A stretch of 16,631 bases of DNA from Hyphomicrobiales bacterium. Its GTDB lineage: Bacteria > Pseudomonadota > Alphaproteobacteria > Rhizobiales > Xanthobacteraceae. A model generated the notes under the pieces. That model saw only the letters and a list, made by a program, of their open reading frames with translations, was not told the origin of the DNA and searched no databases. The DNA lies in the NCBI GenBank assembly GCA_003164375.1, contig PLTE01000394.1, forward strand, positions 5,805-22,435. The letters are read 5' to 3'. Made by a program: the position numbers and the translations under genes. Positions 13,321 to 16,631 of the stretch are shown here, piece by piece (position 1 is the stretch's first letter; each line of letters begins with the position of its first letter).

Positions 13321-14769
13321 ATGCTGCAGCACCTCTCAGACACACAGATGCATTTCGAATCCGTTCCGCGCGATGACTCATGCGCCTATTGCACTAGGCG
13401 CAGCGAAGTGACGTCGTTGCCGAGTCCAATTGACGTGATCTATTGCATCTCGTTGCAGGAGCAACCGAAGCGCACGCGCCAAGCGATCGCCCATTTCCAC
13501 CATATTGGGTTATGCCGGCACGTGACATTGTACCGCCCCACAAGGGGCAAGAACGGCGAGCGTGCAATCTGGGAATCGCATCGCGCTGTCGCCCGCCATG
13601 CATTGGCAATTGCCTGTCGAAACGCCCTCATACTCGAAGATGACATATTCTTTCGCCGGCCATGGTCGAAGCTGGCACCGACAATCGAACGGGCCATAGC
13701 CGTGCTGCCATCAGATTGGTGGTCGTTCTATCTCGGCCATCTGCCGCTCCAGGCTTATTTCGTCCGCCCGAATATCCTGCGTGTACGTTCCGCCGGTGCG
13801 CACGCCTATATCGCTAGTCCACGTCTTCTGAACTGGCTTGCCGAAACGGAGCCAATGAGCCCGGAGGTTGCGACGGCGCGGTGGATCGGCCGTTCACTTG
13901 ACAGTGCAATGGCAAACCTGCCGGGCATGTATGCCCTGTTTCCGATGGCAGTCCTGCAGCGATTTCTCGGCGATTATCGCGTCAACACACGTCTCGATCG
14001 TCAGGGACGGCCGCGCTCGCGGCGCGACATTGATCGCTGGCGCTATTTTTTCGTCTTCCGCGGGGCTCTGGCGATGCAGGGCCTAGCGGTGCTGTTATCC
14101 CCGTTCCATCGGCTTACTTTGGAGCGCTATCGTAAGCGTGGAGAAACCTGGGCGACGCGCGCGGCGCGGCTCATTCGCGGGTCGGGTTTATTTGATGACG
14201 CCTACTATCTGCATTGCCGTCCAGACGTTGCGGAGCAAGAAACAAACCCGCTATGGCACTATCTGCACCATGGCGTCCACGAAGGGGTCTGGCCTTGTCG
14301 GCTGTTCGATCCGCACTATTACGCGGCCCAGAATCCCGATCTTGGCGAAGAAAATCCGCTCGCCCATTTTATCCGGATCGGCGGCTCGCGCGGTCGAAAA
14401 CCGCATCCGCTGTTCGATACCGAATTCTACGCTTCGCGTTATGGCGACCGGATTCCACATGGCCTCAATCCGCTCGCGCATTTTCTCATCGCGGGCGGCG
14501 CTGCGGGGCTCGATCCGCATCCGCTTTTCAGCAGCCAATATTATTTATCACAACATCCGGAATTGCGGGAGCTTCGTCAAAATCCGCTCGTCCATTATCT
14601 TACCGAAGGTTGGCGACAAGGCGCCGCTTTACTTCCGCAATTCGACGGCGATCTTTATCTCGAATGGAATCCGGACGTGAAAGCCGCGGGGATAAATCCG
14701 CTCGACCACTTCGTTCGCCACGGGCAATCGGAGGGACGCGCGCAACCGCGATCGCCTGTAGCCAGCTGA
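13321..14769 (+). CDS. GT25-like glycosyltransferase with C-terminal tandem repeats
   Basis: 482 residues. The N-terminal part (about 37-225) resembles family 25 LPS glycosyltransferases: IDVIYCISLQEQPKR at the start of the fold, S86-H87 in WESHRAV, and the acidic ILEDD at 104-108 followed by a later aspartate (D194) in the expected region. Residues about 240-262 are hydrophobic and could touch the membrane. The C-terminal part (290-475) holds five repeats of about 37 residues with the pattern LFD-x-x-x-Y-Y near the start, PD in the middle, and NPL-x-H-Y/F followed by G and EGR-like residues. The N-terminal 35 residues are not conserved in appearance, so ATG 13348 is an alternative start; no Shine-Dalgarno is evident. 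It is probably co-transcribed with the XRE gene. Substrates are unknown; branch addition to the rhamnose polymer is an inference. Confidence 0.8.
   Translation: MLQHLSDTQMHFESVPRDDSCAYCTRRSEVTSLPSPIDVIYCISLQEQPKRTRQAIAHFHHIGLCRHVTLYRPTRGKNGERAIWESHRAVARHALAIACRNALILEDDIFFRRPWSKLAPTIERAIAVLPSDWWSFYLGHLPLQAYFVRPNILRVRSAGAHAYIASPRLLNWLAETEPMSPEVATARWIGRSLDSAMANLPGMYALFPMAVLQRFLGDYRVNTRLDRQGRPRSRRDIDRWRYFFVFRGALAMQGLAVLLSPFHRLTLERYRKRGETWATRAARLIRGSGLFDDAYYLHCRPDVAEQETNPLWHYLHHGVHEGVWPCRLFDPHYYAAQNPDLGEENPLAHFIRIGGSRGRKPHPLFDTEFYASRYGDRIPHGLNPLAHFLIAGGAAGLDPHPLFSSQYYLSQHPELRELRQNPLVHYLTEGWRQGAALLPQFDGDLYLEWNPDVKAAGINPLDHFVRHGQSEGRAQPRSPVAS
14188..14745 (+). repeat. Five in-frame tandem repeats encoding FD-YY-PD-NPL-H-Y motifs
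   Basis: Protein repeats begin at residues 290, 328, 364, 402 and 440 of the GT25-like protein. Shared positions are the aromatic pair after LFD, PD or its variant (PE, GD), NPLxH(Y/F), and a Gly-rich turn. They are diverged at DNA level, so this is an old protein repeat, not a recent expansion. Similar repeats occur at the ends of alphaproteobacterial surface-glycan glycosyltransferases; their role is not known to me. Confidence 0.75.
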
Positions 14770-15088
14770 TTCGTGCTATCCCCGAGCGCGGACATTCTAT
14801 CCGTCTCGCACGCAGAATTCGCTGCCGACAGCGCTTGGGCACAAGGGCGTCGAACGCTGATCTCCGATTATAATCTGGCCGTTTGGGGACGAATCTGCGA
14901 TTCTTAATGGTTATTTTATGCACGGGGGCCAAGGCGTACTGGAATAGGCCTATTCGAATGAAAATCACCTTCGGTTTCATCGGTTTTCTGACAATCAGCC
15001 TGGTAATGAAGAATACAAAGGATTGCGTTAGATAGTTTAGGGAAGGTCCAACAGCGGTCGCTGCGGCCAGGAAACTAGGTGATTCGTG
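14770..15088. other. 319-bp gap without a supported gene
   Basis: It holds a TATAAT at 14869-14874 with no good -35 box, a perfect 14-bp palindrome at 14942-14955, and a 25-codon hydrophobic ORF (14958-15035, MKITFGFIGFLTISLVMKNT as its first 20 residues) with no clear ribosome site. No RNA gene was recognised. It probably carries the promoter region of the methyltransferase gene. Confidence 0.5.
14942..14955. repeat. Perfect 14-bp palindrome GAATAGGCCTATTC
   Basis: An uninterrupted 14-bp dyad lies 134-147 bp upstream of the methyltransferase start codon and immediately before the small hydrophobic ORF. Its length and position fit an operator for a dimeric regulator. No other copy was noticed in the window. 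Confidence 0.35.
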
Positions 15089-15910
15089 ATGCCAGGTGCG
15101 TGGTTGCAGAAGACACTTCGGCGTATGAAGCCCCGGGCTTCGAGTGCCTTCGACATTTACGTTACGTCCGCCCCGTCGTTGCAGAATGCGGTGGACGCTG
15201 TCGCGGGTTGGAATACCACTTTTCCCCCCCAGTTCGAATTAAAAGCCGGATCGCTCGCGACCTATAATGATCCTCGAATCCTCTGGGCCATACAAAATTT
15301 CGGTTCGCTCGAAGGGCGCCATGTGCTCGAACTCGGCCCTCTCGAAGGTGGCCACACCAGCATGCTCGAGGCCGCCGGCGCGCGTGTCGAAGCGATCGAG
15401 GCGAACCAGCGGGCATTTATGCGCTGCTTGATCACGAAGGAGATTCTTGGGCTGACGCGCTCCAAATTCTGGCTCGGCGATTTCGTCAAGGCGCTCGAAA
15501 CTTGGGAGCAACACTACGATCTCATTGTCGCCTGCGGGGTTCTGTACCATCTGAAAGATCCGCTGCGATTGATCGATCTTGTGGCCAAACGCACCGATGC
15601 CGTCTTCTTTTGGACTCATGTCGTCACGGAAGAATCCATGCCGCGCTCGGACCCGCGTCGGCTCGTGATCGCGCCGGACGTCGAGACGCATGAATTCCAC
15701 GGCTTGAAGGTACGCGCCTATCGCCGTACCTATGCCAGCGCGGAAGACAGCGTGGCATTCTGCGGCGGCCCAATTGACGAGCATCGCTGGTTGCACCGCG
15801 ACGACCTGCTAGAGGCCCTGAAAGTGGTCGGTTTTTCGGATATCCGAACAGAACATGATCAACCTAATCATATCTATGGACCGGCTCTTTCCATCTTCGC
15901 GCGAAAATGA
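15089..15910 (+). CDS. SAM-dependent class I methyltransferase
   Basis: A 273-residue Rossmann-fold methyltransferase. Motif I, HVLELGPLEGGHTSML, is at 78-93. The acidic residue that binds the SAM ribose is E102 or E104 in VEAIEAN, and the motif IV region YDLIVACGVLYHLKDP is at 143-158. The late HRDDLLEALKVVGF at 236-249 is usual in methyltransferases acting on sugars or small lipids. The GVLYHLKDP stretch is shared with sugar- and tRNA-modifying relatives, so the substrate is open; methylation of a glycan end or sugar residue fits the context. ATG 15089 has AGGTGA 6 nt upstream and is preferred to GTG 15086. The next gene starts 50 nt after its stop. Confidence 0.88.
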   Translation: MPGAWLQKTLRRMKPRASSAFDIYVTSAPSLQNAVDAVAGWNTTFPPQFELKAGSLATYNDPRILWAIQNFGSLEGRHVLELGPLEGGHTSMLEAAGARVEAIEANQRAFMRCLITKEILGLTRSKFWLGDFVKALETWEQHYDLIVACGVLYHLKDPLRLIDLVAKRTDAVFFWTHVVTEESMPRSDPRRLVIAPDVETHEFHGLKVRAYRRTYASAEDSVAFCGGPIDEHRWLHRDDLLEALKVVGFSDIRTEHDQPNHIYGPALSIFARK

Positions 15911-15960
15911 AATGGAGCTGGCGTGTCGGTCGCCGCACCGGATGAGTTCGCAGAGCGCAT

Positions 15961-16631
15961 ATGCTTTTTAACATTGAAGTCGATGAAGGGACGCGTATCG
16001 TCGGCTATCTGGTTCCCGACGCTTTTACCGGGTCGCCGTCGGTTCGTATCACCGATGGCGAGCATGAGCTTTTGGTATTGCAATGCCGGGAGGAGCGGGC
16101 GGCTCTGGTCGCCGCCGGCCGGCACGAAACCGGACGTTGCGGTTTCACTATCGACGAGAGCCTTGTAGCCAATCTCCTGCAGCAAGAAGCGCTCGAGATC
16201 TATGATGAGGAAACGAATATCCCGATCTATCGTCGTCGTGCGCCGGCAAAGGTGATGCAAAAGCGAATCTTTCGCCTTGAAACGCATCTTTTTCCGCTCT
16301 GGCGGCTCGACGACGCGGTCGAAGGCCGCTTTCAGTATTTTTACAAAGGCATAGAACGTCGCGGTCGGGAGACGACGACACAGCTCTTCCTGTTGAACAA
16401 TTCGTCGTCGCTCTATTTGAGCGGGCGTTTGATCATCAAGAGCTACGACAACTACATCAACGAGACGTTCAACTGCGTGGCGCTGCTGCGGGATCCCTAT
16501 ATGGAGCTCGCGGAACGGCTACTAACGCTGAAATACGTCCCCAAAATGGGACGGGAAATACTCGGCGAGCGAGACGTGATCGCACTCGGTCCCGCGATCG
16601 CCTTTGCCGAGACGATCGAGAGCGACGAAAA
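15961..16631 (+). CDS. Unrecognised protein, 5' portion (runs off the right edge)
   Basis: ATG 15961 opens a frame that stays open for 223 codons to the window end; TGA at 15943 closes it upstream. The first 60 residues look like a beta-rich domain (MLFNIEVDEGTRIVGYLVPD, then GRHETGRCGFTID). After about residue 100 the sequence changes to ETHLFPLWRLDDAVEGRFQY, TTTQLFLLNNSSSLYLSGRL and NETFNCVALLRDPYMELAER. The last stretch vaguely resembles the LRDP segment of sulfotransferases, but the phosphosulfate-binding loop is not evident. No signal peptide or membrane segment is seen. An overlapping frame from GTG 15923 is judged spurious. It follows the methyltransferase by 50 nt and is likely in the same unit. 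Function is not assigned. Confidence 0.75.
   Translation, partial: MLFNIEVDEGTRIVGYLVPDAFTGSPSVRITDGEHELLVLQCREERAALVAAGRHETGRCGFTIDESLVANLLQQEALEIYDEETNIPIYRRRAPAKVMQKRIFRLETHLFPLWRLDDAVEGRFQYFYKGIERRGRETTTQLFLLNNSSSLYLSGRLIIKSYDNYINETFNCVALLRDPYMELAERLLTLKYVPKMGREILGERDVIALGPAIAFAETIESDE

Noticed and set aside
14138..14873. Long alternative frames overlapping the repeat region of the GT25-like gene
   Set aside because: They are by-products of the repeated codon pattern; only the 13321 frame shows glycosyltransferase motifs and regular protein repeats.
15923..16168. Frame starting at GTG 15923 as the gene after the methyltransferase
   Set aside because: It stops after 81 codons, while the frame from ATG 15961 stays open to the window edge with a coherent protein sequence.

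Overview
This window (about 16.6 kb, GC-rich) looks like an alphaproteobacterial chromosome segment devoted mostly to cell-surface and exopolysaccharide chemistry. The lineage is inferred from the style of the proteins: an OPX lipoprotein, GT2 proteins with an N-terminal beta-rich domain, a short XRE regulator of the kind common in rhizobia, and a YqaJ-like remnant. No rRNA, tRNA, CRISPR array or intact transposon is visible, so the genus is left open.

Left part (1-5166). A large type I polyketide synthase gene runs leftward off the window edge. I translated it as one open frame of 1247 codons with KS, AT and DH domains in order. Back to back with it is a CDP-alcohol phosphatidyltransferase on the + strand. 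The 293-bp gap between them holds two facing-away promoter candidates on either side of a perfect 10-bp palindrome, an inverted repeat, and a +-strand terminator-like hairpin that no annotated gene explains. Directly after the phosphatidyltransferase is a decayed Rieske [2Fe-2S] gene with an in-frame TGA and no normal C-terminus.

Middle part (5167-12442). An outer-membrane polysaccharide export (OPX/Wza-like) lipoprotein overlaps a small secreted His/Tyr/Trp-rich protein. These are followed by rfbA and rfbB and a large tandem-domain GT2 glycosyltransferase. Converging on that gene from the other strand are rfbC and rfbD. The four rfb (rml) genes together form the complete route from glucose-1-phosphate to dTDP-L-rhamnose. 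The simplest reading is that the cluster makes, assembles and exports a rhamnose-containing polysaccharide.

Right part (12443-16631). A low-information stretch carries a small ORF and the broken start of a YqaJ-type exonuclease gene, which suggests past phage or plasmid insertion. Next comes a short XRE regulator with a palindrome lying in its own promoter. It is followed by a GT25-like glycosyltransferase carrying five tandem repeats of about 37 residues at its C-terminus, a SAM-dependent methyltransferase, and the first 223 codons of a gene I do not recognise securely. The most unusual items are the PKS/phosphatidyltransferase divergent pair, the GT25-repeat fusion, the small secreted partner of the OPX protein, and the unrecognised gene at the right edge.
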